Shown: piece by piece, positions 52,984-63,052 of the stretch
How the letters are laid out: the number at the start of each line of letters is the position of its first letter
Position numbering within the stretch: the stretch's first letter is position 1
Assembly: GCF_025465945.1 (NCBI RefSeq)
Contig: NZ_JANLNW010000052.1
Coordinates: 248,001-312,000, forward strand
Direction of reading: 5' to 3'
From: Pseudomonas sp. 6D_7.1_Bac1
GTDB lineage: Bacteria > Pseudomonadota > Gammaproteobacteria > Pseudomonadales > Pseudomonadaceae
Length of the DNA stretch: 64,000 nt
Position numbers and translations under genes: made by a program
Notes under the pieces: generated by a model
Seen by the model: the letters and a program-made list of their open reading frames with translations, nothing else
Database searches by the model: none
Told to the model about the DNA's origin: nothing

Positions 52984-55038
52984 TCAGGCGATGCCCAATA
53001 CCTTGAAAACAAATGCGTATTCGAGGGCTACGTCACGTAATCCCTGATAACGCCCGCTCATCCCGCCATGGCCGGCACCCAGTTCGGTCTTGAGCAGCAG
53101 CAGATGGTTGTCGGTTTTTGTCGCCCGCAACCTGGCCACCCACTTGGCCGCTTCCCAGTACTGCACGCGGCTGTCGTTGTAGCCGGCGATCACCAGGGTC
53201 GCCGGATAGGCTTGAGCACTGACGTTCTCGTATGGGGCGTAAGCCTTGATCCGATCATAAACCTCTGGCTCTTCAGGGTTACCCCACTCGTCGTATTCGG
53301 TGACGGTCAGTGGCAGGTCCGGGTCGAGCATGGTGTTGAGTACGTCGACGAACGGCACCTCGGCAATCGCTGCTGCGAACAGTTCCGGCCGTTGGTTGAG
53401 TACCGTACCGATCAGCAAGCCGCCGGCACTGCCGCCGCTGATGGCCAGTTGTTTTGAGGTCGTGAAGCCGTTGGCGATCAGGTGTTCGGCGCAGGCGATG
53501 AAGTCGTTGAAGGTGTTCTGCTTGTGCTCCTGCTTGCCGGCGCGATACCAGGCTTCGCCCAGTTCACCGCCGCCGCGTACATGGGCGATGGCGAAGGCAA
53601 CGCCGCGATCGAGCAGGCTCAGGCGCGCGTGGGAGAACCACGGGTCGAGGCTTTCGCCGTAGGCGCCGTAGCCGTATAGGTAAAGCGGTGTCGGTTGGCC
53701 AAGCCTCTCGCGTTTGACCACCAGGCTGATCGGCACCTGAGTGCCGTCGTTCGCGGTCGCCCACAGGCGCTGACTGACGTAGGCATCGGCGTCGAAGGGG
53801 CCGAGCACCGGGGTTTCCTTGAGGACTTTCTGTTCGCCGCTGGCGAGGTCGAGCTGACGAATCTGCGCCGGGCGATTCAACGCCTCGTAGCGCAGACGGA
53901 TCTTGTCGCTCGCAAATTCCAGGCTGTTTTGCACATGCAGGCTGTAGGCCGCATCCGGAAGTTGCACGCGGTAAGCGGGCAGGCCCTGCGGGTGAACTTC
54001 GATGATTGGCAAACCACCTTCACGCAGGCTCAGAGTCATGGCCGAGGCATTCAGGCTCATGCCGTCCAGCATCACCGTGTCGCTGTGAGGGATCAGGTTT
54101 TGCCAGTCGGTATCGGTCGGTACGACGCCAGTGTCGGCGGCCTGATACAGCGCGAAGTTGATGCCGTCGCGGTTACTGCGAATCAGCCAGGTCCATTGGT
54201 CGTCGAGCTTGCCGTGGTCGACGTCGTACTCGTGATCTTCAACCCGTGGCGCCAGGCAGGTGAATGCCTGTTGTGGCAGCGACGCATCGAGCGCCCAGAC
54301 TTCGCTGGTGGTTTTGCTGCCCAACGACAGCAGTAACTGGCGTTCGGAGCTTGAGCGGTAGCAGTGCAGGAAGAACCGTCCGTCCGGCTCATGGAAGACT
54401 TCTTCGGCGGCGGTGCCGTCGAGACGATAACGAAACAGCTTGTGCGGACGATGGGTGTCGTCCAGCTCGCCGAAGAACAGCGTCAGGCTGTCGTTGGCCC
54501 AGGTCATGCTGCCGTCGCAGTTCTCGAACGCAAGTTCGCTGACTTTGCCGTTGGACAGTTCCTTGACGAACAGCGTGTAAATTTCTTCACCGCTGGTATC
54601 GAGGCTGTAGGCCAGGCGCTGGTGGTCCGGGCTGATGCTGAAGGCGCCCAGCGAGAAAAAGCCGCCATTGGCCAGCACGTTGGGGTCGAGCAGCAGATGC
54701 TCCTGACTTTCGTCGACCAGCAGGCTGTCGTCGGCCGGGCGTGGGCAGCGGTAATGCCGGGCATATTCGTCACCGGCGGTGGTGCGGGTGTAATAAAGGT
54801 ACGGCCCCCACGGGGAGGGCAGCGACAGGTCGGTTTCGAGAATCCGCCCTTTGATTTCGTTGAACAGGTTTTCTCGCAGCTCGGCCTGGTCGGCCAATTG
54901 CGCTTCCTGATAGCTGTTTTCAGCCTTGAGGTAGTCGAGCACCTGTGCGCTGTCGCGCTCCTGCAGCCAGGCGTACGGGTCATCACCCTCGGCCTTGTGG
55001 GCAATCGGGGCGCTGCAAACGTGGGCGGATAGGGGCAT
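52984..55038 (-). CDS. ptrB: Oligopeptidase B (prolyl oligopeptidase family S9)
   Basis: 684-aa serine peptidase that cuts short peptides after Arg or Lys. N-terminal beta-propeller (DDPYAWLQERDSAQVLDYLKAEN) and C-terminal alpha/beta hydrolase domain with Ser537 (SGGSAGG), Asp622 (GYNDSRV) and His657 (GAGHGG). The ATG at 55038 is chosen over one 12 codons upstream because GAGAG precedes it and the family begins near this point. Confidence 0.93.
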   Translation of the reverse strand: MPLSAHVCSAPIAHKAEGDDPYAWLQERDSAQVLDYLKAENSYQEAQLADQAELRENLFNEIKGRILETDLSLPSPWGPYLYYTRTTAGDEYARHYRCPRPADDSLLVDESQEHLLLDPNVLANGGFFSLGAFSISPDHQRLAYSLDTSGEEIYTLFVKELSNGKVSELAFENCDGSMTWANDSLTLFFGELDDTHRPHKLFRYRLDGTAAEEVFHEPDGRFFLHCYRSSSERQLLLSLGSKTTSEVWALDASLPQQAFTCLAPRVEDHEYDVDHGKLDDQWTWLIRSNRDGINFALYQAADTGVVPTDTDWQNLIPHSDTVMLDGMSLNASAMTLSLREGGLPIIEVHPQGLPAYRVQLPDAAYSLHVQNSLEFASDKIRLRYEALNRPAQIRQLDLASGEQKVLKETPVLGPFDADAYVSQRLWATANDGTQVPISLVVKRERLGQPTPLYLYGYGAYGESLDPWFSHARLSLLDRGVAFAIAHVRGGGELGEAWYRAGKQEHKQNTFNDFIACAEHLIANGFTTSKQLAISGGSAGGLLIGTVLNQRPELFAAAIAEVPFVDVLNTMLDPDLPLTVTEYDEWGNPEEPEVYDRIKAYAPYENVSAQAYPATLVIAGYNDSRVQYWEAAKWVARLRATKTDNHLLLLKTELGAGHGGMSGRYQGLRDVALEYAFVFKVLGIA

Positions 55039-55147
55039 GAAGGGCTCTCGGGCGTTATACAAAAAGGGCTTCACAGACAGCGGGGCAGCCTGATCGGTGA
55101 AAAGCCGTTATCATAAGCGTCTCTTTGCCTGCCTTGCCATGGACACC

Positions 55148-55636
55148 ATGACCGAGAACGACTATCTGATCGCTTGGGGCCTATACACCTTTGCCGCTTT
55201 GGGCTGCCTGTTGGTGTGGATGCGCCTGACCCGCTGGATGTGGCGCTGGTTGCGCGAGCCACTGCGTCTGCTCGTGGCCGTGCTGTTGTTCAGCCCGACC
55301 ATCATCGACCCGGTGAAGGAAAAATTCGCCCCGGCCATCGCCATTACTGCCCTGGACCTGCTGTTCAAGGTGGGTAACAACGCCTGGCGCGCGATCTCCG
55401 ACCTGTTCATGTACGGCATGATCATCTTCGGCATTTACCTGATCTTCGTGTTGATCCGCTTTCCTGTCGAACGCGCTTCCAATGCTCGCAAGGAGCGGGA
55501 GGCCGCTGCGAAAGCCGCTGCCAAGGCGGCCGATCCGGATGATGATCAACCTTTTGGCGGTGCTGGCGATGATCGATATGGTCGCCCGCCGGTTCCCAAT
55601 AACCCCCAGCGTTCGCGAGTCGAACCCCGTCTTTGA
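55148..55636 (+). CDS. Conserved hypothetical membrane protein
   Basis: 162-aa protein with about three or four membrane helices (LIAWGLYTFAALGCLLVWMRLT, LLVAVLLFSPTII, LFMYGMIIFGIYLIFVLIRF) and a charged, Ala/Pro-rich C-terminal tail. It resembles an unnamed pseudomonad family; no function is known. The start at 55148 (MTEND) or 55139 (MDTM) cannot be decided because neither has a clear ribosome site. It precedes the amidotransferase gene by 32 bases. Confidence 0.7.
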   Translation: MTENDYLIAWGLYTFAALGCLLVWMRLTRWMWRWLREPLRLLVAVLLFSPTIIDPVKEKFAPAIAITALDLLFKVGNNAWRAISDLFMYGMIIFGIYLIFVLIRFPVERASNARKEREAAAKAAAKAADPDDDQPFGGAGDDRYGRPPVPNNPQRSRVEPRL

Positions 55637-55668
55637 CGTTGCCCCGGCATTGAAGCGAGAGTCCCGGC

Positions 55669-56445
55669 ATGTGTGAGTTATTGGGCATGAGCGCCAATGT
55701 ACCGACCGATATCGTGTTCAGCTTTACCGGGCTGATGCAGCGTGGCGGTCGAACCGGTCCGCACCGGGACGGCTGGGGCATCGCATTCTATGAAGGTCGT
55801 GGCTTGCGTCTGTTCCAGGACCCGGCGGCGAGTTGCGATTCCGAAGTCGCACTGCTGGTGCAGCGCTATCCGATCAAAAGCGAAGTGGTGATTGGGCACA
55901 TCCGCCAGGCCAACGTCGGCAAGGTCGGTCTGTCCAATACTCACCCGTTCGTGCGCGAGTTGTGGGGGCGTAACTGGTGTTTCGCCCATAACGGACAACT
56001 CGCCGACTTCCAGCCGACAGCGAGCTTTTACCGACCGGTTGGCGACACCGACAGCGAAGCGGCCTTCTGTGATTTGCTCAACCGGGTGCGTGAAGCCTTC
56101 CCGGAGCCGGTTGAAGTCGAGCAATTGATACCGGGTTTGGTGGCCGCTTGCGCGCAATACCGTAGCAAAGGTGTGTTCAACTGCCTGTTGAGCGACGGTG
56201 ACTGGCTGTTCTGCTACTGCTCGACCAAACTGGCGCAGATCACCCGTCGCGCACCGTTTGGTCCTGCACGCTTGAAGGACGTGGACGTGATCGTTGACTT
56301 CCAGGCCGAAACCACGCCTGACGATGTGGTGACGATCATTGCCACTGAACCCCTGACCGAAAACGAAACCTGGACCCGTTACGAACCGGGCCAATGGAGC
56401 CTGTGGCGACGCGGTGAATGCGTCAGCCAGGGCAAGACCGAATAA
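55669..56445 (+). CDS. Class II glutamine amidotransferase (YafJ-like)
   Basis: 258-aa Ntn-type amidotransferase. The N-terminal Cys2 nucleophile (MCELLGMSANVP) is exposed after Met removal; RDGWGIAFYEG, GHIRQANVG and NTHPF complete the glutaminase domain. No synthase domain follows, so the partner for ammonia is unknown. It is followed by a DUF2937 gene after 13 bases. Confidence 0.9.
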   Translation: MCELLGMSANVPTDIVFSFTGLMQRGGRTGPHRDGWGIAFYEGRGLRLFQDPAASCDSEVALLVQRYPIKSEVVIGHIRQANVGKVGLSNTHPFVRELWGRNWCFAHNGQLADFQPTASFYRPVGDTDSEAAFCDLLNRVREAFPEPVEVEQLIPGLVAACAQYRSKGVFNCLLSDGDWLFCYCSTKLAQITRRAPFGPARLKDVDVIVDFQAETTPDDVVTIIATEPLTENETWTRYEPGQWSLWRRGECVSQGKTE

Positions 56446-56458
56446 GGAACACCTCTCT

Positions 56459-57001
56459 ATGTTGCTCAGTTATTTGCGGCTGGTGTTGTTTGCGATCGGC
56501 CTGTTGGTGGGTGTGCAGGTGCCGGGTTTCATCAACGACTACGCCAAGCGGGTCGAGGCGCATCTGATCGAAGCGCAGACCGGCCTGCGGGGATTCCAGG
56601 GCACTGCCGAGCAGTTTTTCAAGGGTGATCTGCAAGCGCTGGTCGCCCATTACCGCGCCAGCGACGACCCGGTGTTTCGCAGCGATGCCGATAGCCTGAG
56701 CACGTTGCTCACTCGCCAGTTGGCACTGGATAAGCAATTCCAGGCCATGCAAGGACCGTGGTACATCCGCGTCTTGCAGGTGGCATTGGCCGCCGATCCG
56801 GATATTCGCAAGGAAACCTGGAATGGCTACAGCTACCAGCTGTTGCTGACGCCTGAAGCCATGGGCTGGGGGCTGAGCGGGGCGATGTTGCTGTCGTTCG
56901 GCCTGGAATGCCTGTTCCGTCTGATCGACTGGGTGGTGTTGGGCGGCAAGCGCCTGCGCCAGAGCCGGCCGATCGAAGAACGCGATTTGCGCGGCTTGTA
57001 A
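56459..57001 (+). CDS. DUF2937 membrane protein
   Basis: 180-aa protein with an N-terminal helix (YLRLVLFAIGLLVGVQVPGF), a soluble helical section and a C-terminal helix (GWGLSGAMLLSFGLECLFRLIDWVVLGG). This fits DUF2937, of unknown role. It is co-oriented with and close to the amidotransferase gene. Converges with the MFS gene. Confidence 0.8.
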   Translation: MLLSYLRLVLFAIGLLVGVQVPGFINDYAKRVEAHLIEAQTGLRGFQGTAEQFFKGDLQALVAHYRASDDPVFRSDADSLSTLLTRQLALDKQFQAMQGPWYIRVLQVALAADPDIRKETWNGYSYQLLLTPEAMGWGLSGAMLLSFGLECLFRLIDWVVLGGKRLRQSRPIEERDLRGL

Positions 57002-57049
57002 CACCGTCGAAATTGCCGGTGATTGCAGCGATGTGGTGTGGCTGACCAG

Positions 57050-58282
57050 TTAAAACGTGTCCTCACCAGGAGGCGCCGGGGTGGAGGTGAATGACCGCAC
57101 CCAGCGGATCCCGATGGCGGCCAGTGCGTAGGTCAGCGCCACCAGCCAGAAACTGTGAGCCAGCCCCACCAGCCCCATGCCGATTCCGCCGAGGACTGCA
57201 CCGAGCAGAGCGCCGGCCTTGGCCGCGCTGTTGCCGAGACCGAGGGCGAAACCCTGCTGGCTTGAAGAAACGGTGTTGGCGATCAATGCGTACGCGACGG
57301 GCAGCAGGGCGCCTTGCCAAATACCCCAGACGAGTCGACTGACGAGAAACCCTTGCCATTCGTTGGCCAGTGCCGTGGCCGCTAGTGTCAGGGCACACAG
57401 CCAGGCCACACCTTCGATGACGCGCAAGGTGTAAGCCGGCTGCCAGCGGTCGAACAGACGTCCCCACAGCGGTGCGGAAATGGCCAGGGTCGCGGCGCTC
57501 GCTGCGTAGGTGGCGCCGATCAGCCAGCTCGGCGCATGCAGAATGTTCGCGACGTACAGGGCGTAGAACGGCTGCGGCATCATCTTCGCGGCTTGAATCA
57601 GCACGATCACCAGCAGGATTCCACCGACCCAGCGTTTGGGCAGAGCCACCGGCGCAACGGCTTTTTTCTTCGCGACCCGAGCTTTGTCGGCCGGCAGGAA
57701 AAAACTCCCCAGTGCGCACAGCAGGCAAATCGCCGTCGCGCCATAACAGAGCAGGGCAAACCCCGAGACGTCCATCAGCCAGCCGCCCAGTACCGGGCCG
57801 ATCAACGAGCCGACAGCGGTTGCCGATTGCAGGCGTGCCAGGGTGTGACCACGCCTGGAACTGTTGCAGCAGGCCAGGGCATAAGCTTGCGCGGCGGCAA
57901 GAAATCCGGCCAATGCGCCTTGCATCACGCGAATGCCCACCAGCAACCACGGGTCGAGGGTGATGGCCGCCAACCCTTGGCACAGCGCCAGCGCGAGCAA
58001 TGCACGAACGATCATCGGCTTGTGTCCGGCGCGATCACCCAGCCGGCCCCACACGGGAGTCAGGAGCATGGCCGCGAGCATCGGGCCGGCATAGACCAGC
58101 GCCGATAACAACGCGGTGTAGCCAGCACCCTCTGGCCCGAGCAGTTGCTGGATCTGCAAGGGCCAGAACGGGCCGCTCATTTCCATCGCGCCCATGGAGA
58201 GCAACTGGATGACGATCAGCAGTCGCAAGGCGCGACTGTCAGCAGGCAATAGCGGCTGTCTTTGCGTGTGAGCGCGCATCAC
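57050..58282 (-). CDS. MFS transporter, probably iron-regulated
   Basis: 410-aa, 12-helix facilitator with loop 2-3 motif GRLGDRAGHKPMIV and helix 5 motif SLIGPVLGGWLMD. A Fur-box-like site lies about 65-85 bases upstream, so a role in siderophore export or uptake is plausible, though no siderophore genes are near. Start at 58282 or the next ATG 3 bases on. Confidence 0.85.
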   Translation of the reverse strand: MMRAHTQRQPLLPADSRALRLLIVIQLLSMGAMEMSGPFWPLQIQQLLGPEGAGYTALLSALVYAGPMLAAMLLTPVWGRLGDRAGHKPMIVRALLALALCQGLAAITLDPWLLVGIRVMQGALAGFLAAAQAYALACCNSSRRGHTLARLQSATAVGSLIGPVLGGWLMDVSGFALLCYGATAICLLCALGSFFLPADKARVAKKKAVAPVALPKRWVGGILLVIVLIQAAKMMPQPFYALYVANILHAPSWLIGATYAASAATLAISAPLWGRLFDRWQPAYTLRVIEGVAWLCALTLAATALANEWQGFLVSRLVWGIWQGALLPVAYALIANTVSSSQQGFALGLGNSAAKAGALLGAVLGGIGMGLVGLAHSFWLVALTYALAAIGIRWVRSFTSTPAPPGEDTF

Positions 58283-58348
58283 GTCCGATTCCTTCTGGAC
58301 AGGTGTTTAGCTGAAAGCGCGCAGAGCGTACCGGCTTACTACACTATT

Positions 58349-58367
58349 GAAAATGATAGTTATTCCT
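58349..58367. promoter_or_regulatory. Fur-box-like site upstream of MFS gene
   Basis: GAAAATGATAGTTATTCCT matches GATAATGATAATCATTATC at 13 of 19 positions, best in the central ATGATA. It lies 66 bases before the MFS gene and 137 before pxpA in the divergent gap. Confidence 0.55.
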
Positions 58368-58503
58368 ACTTGTGTCGTAGGAGTCTTCCTTGTTTTACGG
58401 CCGTCGGGTTCAGGCTGAAGTGTTGGAGCCAGACCGAATCATCGGTTTTTGTCGCGGGTGTCCGATGTGTCAATATCGATAAAAACCTTCAGGAGTACTC
58501 ACC

Positions 58504-59256
58504 GTGAGCCGCCTGCTATTGAACTGCGATATCGGCGAAAGCTTTGGCCACTGGACCATGGGGCTGGATGCCGAAGTGATGCCGTACATTGATTGCGCCA
58601 ACATTGCCTGTGGTTTCCATGCCGGTGACCCGAGCATCATGCGCAAGACGGTCAGCCTGGCGCTGAGTCATGGCGTGCAGATTGGCGCCCATCCAGCGTA
58701 TCAGGATCTGGTGGGATTCGGCCGCCGTTCCATGGCTTACACCGCGCAAGAACTTCAAGATCTTCTGCACTACCAGATCGGCGCGCTGGACGGCATTTGC
58801 CGGGCGCAGGGGACTCGCGTGAGTTACGTCAAACCCCACGGTGCGATGTACAACGACATGATGGCCAACCCCGCGCAGTTGCGGGCGGTGATTGAGGCTG
58901 TCTCGGCGTATGACCGGCAACTGCCGTTGATGTTGATGGCAACCCGCGACAACAGCGCGGCTCAACTGATGGGCGATGAGTACGGTGTGACGCTGTGGTT
59001 CGAAGCGTTCGCCGATCGTGCCTATGACAGTGCCGGGCATCTGGTTTCGCGGCAATTGCCGGGTGCGGTGCATCACGATCCAGAGAAAATAATTGAACAG
59101 GCGCTGACCATCGCTCGCGGCGACAACCTGGTTGCCAGTGACGGCAGCGCCTTGCATTTAACGGCCAACACTCTGTGCGTACACGGAGACAACGCCAGTT
59201 CGGTGGCAGCTGTGCAGCGGATCCGTGAGGCTTTGAATCAGCAGAGCGCGCCATGA
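58504..59256 (+). CDS. pxpA: 5-oxoprolinase subunit A (LamB/YcsF family)
   Basis: 250-aa LamB/YcsF protein: [35 protein letters not shown] and [12 protein letters not shown] are the metal and substrate motifs. With PxpB and PxpC it opens 5-oxoproline to glutamate using ATP. GTG start at 58504 after AGGAG. It overlaps pxpB by four bases. Confidence 0.95.
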   Translation: MSRLLLNCDIGESFGHWTMGLDAEVMPYIDCANIACGFHAGDPSIMRKTVSLALSHGVQIGAHPAYQDLVGFGRRSMAYTAQELQDLLHYQIGALDGICRAQGTRVSYVKPHGAMYNDMMANPAQLRAVIEAVSAYDRQLPLMLMATRDNSAAQLMGDEYGVTLWFEAFADRAYDSAGHLVSRQLPGAVHHDPEKIIEQALTIARGDNLVASDGSALHLTANTLCVHGDNASSVAAVQRIREALNQQSAP

Positions 59257-59957
59257 AACCACGGGTTGAAGTGGTGGCAATCGATTGCCTGATGGTGCGG
59301 CTGTTCGATGAGATTGCTGAAACCAACATGCCGTGGATGCTCGCCGCCAGCGAGCGACTGCGCGCAGGTTTCGCCGGGCATTTGATCGATCTGGTGCCGT
59401 CCTACACGACCTTGATGGTGCATTACGATCTGCTTGCCTTGAGCCCGGCTCAGGCGCGAGAACTGATTGCCGAGGCCTTGAGCGATCTGACCCCTAACGC
59501 CCAGGCCCGTGGTCAATGCCATGTGTTGCCGGTCTGGTATGACGTGAGTGTCGGGCCTGAACTGAGCCTGCTTTCGCAGCGTAGCGGGTTGGCGGTAGAG
59601 GAGGTGATTCGCCGCCACAGTGAGCGCGAATATCAGGTATTCGCGCTGGGTTTTGCACCGGGGTTCGCCTTTATGGGACTGGTCGAAGAAGTGCTGGCCG
59701 CGCCCCGTTTGAATACCCCGCGTAAGCGCGTGGCGGCTGGTAGCGTGGGGATTGCCGAGCGGCAGACAGCCGCTTATCCGGTGGTGTCGCCGGGTGGCTG
59801 GAACCTGATCGGCCGCACCCCCGCCAAACTGTTCGATCGCGAGCGTGAGGGCTACAGCCTGATGCAACCGGGCGATACAGTGCGTTTTGCGGCAGTCAGT
59901 CATGCCGAGTTCGTCAATCTGGGCGGCGACGATACACCGCTGGAGGTGCTGGCATGA
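59253..59957 (+). CDS. pxpB: 5-oxoprolinase subunit B (KipI-like)
   Basis: 234-aa KipI/allophanate-hydrolase-subunit-1-type protein with the cyclophilin-like C-terminal domain ([45 protein letters not shown]). Overlaps pxpA (ATGA) and pxpC (ATGA), so the three are translationally coupled. Confidence 0.95.
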   Translation: MKPRVEVVAIDCLMVRLFDEIAETNMPWMLAASERLRAGFAGHLIDLVPSYTTLMVHYDLLALSPAQARELIAEALSDLTPNAQARGQCHVLPVWYDVSVGPELSLLSQRSGLAVEEVIRRHSEREYQVFALGFAPGFAFMGLVEEVLAAPRLNTPRKRVAAGSVGIAERQTAAYPVVSPGGWNLIGRTPAKLFDREREGYSLMQPGDTVRFAAVSHAEFVNLGGDDTPLEVLA

Positions 59958-60877
59958 GCCGTTTGACGATCGAAGCCAGTACGCCGCTGTGCCTGTTGCA
60001 GGATGCCGGCCGGTTCGGCGTACGGCATCTGGGCGTGACCCAGGGCGGCGCGGCGGACTGGCTGTCGATGTCCTGGGCCAACTGGCTGCTGGGCAACTCA
60101 TTGGAGGCGGCGGTGATTGAAGTCACCCTCGGCGGATTGACCCTGGAAGCGCGGGACGATTGCTGTCTGGCGTTGGCGGGGGCGGACCTGGGGGCATTGC
60201 TGGACGGCCAGCCGCTGGCGCCGTGGCGCAGCTTTAACCTCAAGAAAGGCCAGCGTTTGCAATTCACCCAACCCTTGCTCGGCGCCCGCGCCTATCTGGC
60301 GGCACCCGGTGGTTTCAACGCGCCCAAGGTATTGGGCAGTTGTGCGACGGTGGTCCGCGAAGAGCTCGGTGGTCTGGACGGCTTTGGCCGGGCCCTGGCG
60401 CGAGGTACCGAGTTGAGTTATTCGGGGCAGGCGCAGGCTCTTGGAGAGGTACCGTGTGAGCATCGACCGGACTTCAAGCAGAACCCGCCGCTGGATCTGG
60501 TGCTCGGTGCGCAACACGGCGAGTTCAGCGGGCAAAGCCTATTCGATGCCTTCAACCGGGTCTGGACCCTCGACAGCCGCGCCGACCGCATGGGCATCCG
60601 CTTGCTCGGGCCGGCGTTGCAGTATCAAGGCAAGCCGATGATCTCCGAAGGCATCCCGCTGGGCGCGGTTCAGGTGCCGCCGGACGGGCAGCCGATTGTG
60701 TTGCTCAATGATCGGCAGACCATTGGCGGCTATCCACGGTTAGGGGCGTTGACGCCGTTGGCGCTGGCGCGGCTGGCGCAGTGTTTGCCGGGGCAGCAGG
60801 TACGCTTGGCGCCGGTGGTGCAGGAGACGGCGCATCGGCAACAGATCGAGTATTTGCAGCGGTTCATTAGCCGCTAA
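59954..60877 (+). CDS. pxpC: 5-oxoprolinase subunit C (KipA-like)
   Basis: 307-aa KipA/allophanate-hydrolase-subunit-2-type protein (LLQDAGRFGVRHLGVTQGGAADWLS, YLAAPGGFN, GIPLGAVQVPPDGQPIVLLNDRQTIGGYP). Completes the PxpABC complex. It is followed by a REPIN. Confidence 0.95.
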   Translation: MSRLTIEASTPLCLLQDAGRFGVRHLGVTQGGAADWLSMSWANWLLGNSLEAAVIEVTLGGLTLEARDDCCLALAGADLGALLDGQPLAPWRSFNLKKGQRLQFTQPLLGARAYLAAPGGFNAPKVLGSCATVVREELGGLDGFGRALARGTELSYSGQAQALGEVPCEHRPDFKQNPPLDLVLGAQHGEFSGQSLFDAFNRVWTLDSRADRMGIRLLGPALQYQGKPMISEGIPLGAVQVPPDGQPIVLLNDRQTIGGYPRLGALTPLALARLAQCLPGQQVRLAPVVQETAHRQQIEYLQRFISR

Positions 60878-60881
60878 AAGC

Positions 60882-60974
60882 ATCGCGAGCAGGCTCGCTC
60901 CCACAGTGGATCGGTGTTGCTCACAGGTTTTGTGACCGACACTTACCCCTGTGGGAGCGAGCCTGCTCGCGATA
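60882..60974. repeat. REPIN
   Basis: ATCGCGAGCAGGCTCGCTCC (from 60882) faces GTGGGAGCGAGCCTGCTCGC (to about 60970). Between convergent pxpC and the VWA gene. Confidence 0.9.
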
Positions 60975-60996
60975 GGGCCCTAACAGGCTGCGCAGA

Positions 60997-62175
60997 TTAT
61001 TTGGAAAGAAACCGCATCCCTTCCTCCAGCCCGCGCAAGGTCAGCGGGAACATCTGGTCTTCGATCAGATCGCGCACGATGTTGGTCGAGGAGGTGTAGC
61101 CCCAGGTGTCTTTCGGGTACGGGTTGATCCAGATGAGCTTCTTGTACTTCTCCATGAAGCGCTGCATCCACACGTAACCGGCTTCTTCGTTCCAGTGCTC
61201 GACGCTGCCGCCGGCCTGGGTGATTTCGTAAGGTGCCATGGCGGCATCGCCAACGAAGATCACTTTGTAGTCGGCACCGTACTTGTTCAGCAGGTCCATG
61301 GTTGCCGTGCGTTCCGAGCCACGGCGCATGTTGTTCTTCCACACCGATTCATAAATGAAGTTGTGAAAGTAGAAGTACTCCAGGTGCTTGAACTCGGTCT
61401 TGCAGGCCGAGAACAGCTCTTCGCAGATCTTCACGTGGGCGTCCATCGAGCCGCCGATGTCGAACAGCAGCAACAACTTGATGTTGTTACGGCGCTCCGG
61501 GCGCATCTGAATGTTCAGCAGCCCCGCGTCACGGGCGGTGTGGTCGATGGTGCCGTCGATATCCAGCTCATCCGCCGCGCCTTGGCGGGCGAACTTGCGC
61601 AGACGCCGCAGGGCGACCTTGATGTTGCGCGTGCCCAATTCGACCTGATCGTCGAGGTTCTTGTACTCGCGCTGGTCCCAGACCTTGACCGCTTTGCCCT
61701 GGCGTTTGCCGGCATCACCGACGCGGATGCCTTCCGGGTTGAAACCGCCAGAGCCGAACGGGCTGGTGCCACCGGTGCCGATCCACTTGTTGCCGCCGGC
61801 ATGGCGTTCCTTCTGTTCTTCCAGGCGTTTCTTGAATTCTTCGATCAACTTGTCGAGACCACCCAGGGACTGGATCTGCGCCCGTTCCTCATCGGTCAGC
61901 GAGCGCTCGAACTCCTTGCGCAACCAGTCTTCGGGAATCAGCGCCTGAAGGTGATCGTCGAGTTTTTCCAGGCCATTGAAGTAGGCCCCGAACGCCCGGT
62001 CGAACTTGTCGAAATGCCGTTCGTCCTTCACCAGAATCGCCCGCGACAAGTAATAAAACTCGTCCATGTCGGCGAAGGTCACGCGCTGTTTCAGCGCGTT
62101 GATCAGGTCCAGCAGCTCACGCACCGAGACCGGCACCTTGGCTGCACGCATTTCATTGAACAGGTTGAGCAGCAT
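60997..62175 (-). CDS. VWA domain protein (CoxE-like)
   Basis: 392-aa protein with a C-terminal von Willebrand A domain. The MIDAS motif is FDIGGSM (usual DxSxS, here DxGxS) and later FVGDAAMAPYE. An N-terminal helical region (FNEMRAAKVPVSVRELLDLINALKQ) is typical of CoxE-type proteins that work with MoxR ATPases. It follows the MoxR gene by 31 bases, and the two form a unit like RavA-ViaA. The client is unknown. Confidence 0.88.
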   Translation of the reverse strand: MLLNLFNEMRAAKVPVSVRELLDLINALKQRVTFADMDEFYYLSRAILVKDERHFDKFDRAFGAYFNGLEKLDDHLQALIPEDWLRKEFERSLTDEERAQIQSLGGLDKLIEEFKKRLEEQKERHAGGNKWIGTGGTSPFGSGGFNPEGIRVGDAGKRQGKAVKVWDQREYKNLDDQVELGTRNIKVALRRLRKFARQGAADELDIDGTIDHTARDAGLLNIQMRPERRNNIKLLLLFDIGGSMDAHVKICEELFSACKTEFKHLEYFYFHNFIYESVWKNNMRRGSERTATMDLLNKYGADYKVIFVGDAAMAPYEITQAGGSVEHWNEEAGYVWMQRFMEKYKKLIWINPYPKDTWGYTSSTNIVRDLIEDQMFPLTLRGLEEGMRFLSK

Positions 62176-62206
62176 GGCTTTCGCCCTTGATCTTGTCAGA
62201 AGAGTA

Positions 62207-63052
62207 TCAGCGGGTGCCGCGACGGCTCATGAAGGCCAGACGCTCAAGCAATTGCACGTCCTGCTCGTTCTTCACCAGGGCGCCGGCCAGCGGCGGGATG
62301 GCCTTGGTCGGATCGCGTTCGCGCAGCACCGCTTCGCCGATGTTGTCGGCCATCAGCAGCTTGAGCCAGTCCACCAGTTCGGAGGTCGAGGGCTTTTTCT
62401 TCAGACCCGGGACTTTGCGCACGTCGAAGAATACATCCAGCGCTTCGCTGACCAGGTCTTTCTTGATGTCCGGGTAGTGCACGTCAACGATCTTTTGCAG
62501 GGTGACGCGGTCCGGGAAGGCGATGTAGTGGAAGAAGCAGCGGCGCAGGAAGGCGTCCGGCAGCTCTTTTTCGTTGTTGGAGGTAATGATGATGATCGGG
62601 CGCTGCTTGGCCTTGATGGTCTCGTCGATCTCGTAAACGTAGAACTCCATCTTGTCGAGTTCTTGCAACAGGTCGTTCGGGAACTCGATGTCGGCCTTGT
62701 CGATTTCGTCGATCAGCAGGATCACCCGCTCTTCGGACTCGAAGGCTTCCCACAGCTTGCCCTTTTTCAGGTAGTTGCGGATGTCATGGACCTTGTCCAC
62801 GCCCAGCTGCGAGTCACGCAGGCGGCTGACCGCGTCGTACTCATACAGGCCCTGATGCGCCTTGGTGGTGGACTTGATGTGCCAGGTGATCAGGCGCGCA
62901 CCGAAGGATTCGGCCAGTTGCTCGGCCAGCATGGTCTTGCCGGTGCCAGGTTCGCCCTTGACCAGCAATGGCCGCTCCAGGGTGATGGCGGCGTTGACCG
63001 CCAGCTTCAGGTCATCGGTGGCGACGTATGCGCGGGTGCCTTCGAACTTCAT
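62207..63052 (-). CDS. MoxR-family AAA ATPase
   Basis: 281-aa AAA+ protein. Walker A GEPGTGKTML, Walker B VILLIDEIDKAD, sensor 1 ITSNNEKELPDAFLRRC, sensor 2 region AVLRERDP. Upstream partner of the VWA gene; such pairs act in assembly or maturation of other complexes. The target here is unknown. GGAATT is upstream of the ATG. Confidence 0.92.
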   Translation of the reverse strand: MKFEGTRAYVATDDLKLAVNAAITLERPLLVKGEPGTGKTMLAEQLAESFGARLITWHIKSTTKAHQGLYEYDAVSRLRDSQLGVDKVHDIRNYLKKGKLWEAFESEERVILLIDEIDKADIEFPNDLLQELDKMEFYVYEIDETIKAKQRPIIIITSNNEKELPDAFLRRCFFHYIAFPDRVTLQKIVDVHYPDIKKDLVSEALDVFFDVRKVPGLKKKPSTSELVDWLKLLMADNIGEAVLRERDPTKAIPPLAGALVKNEQDVQLLERLAFMSRRGTR

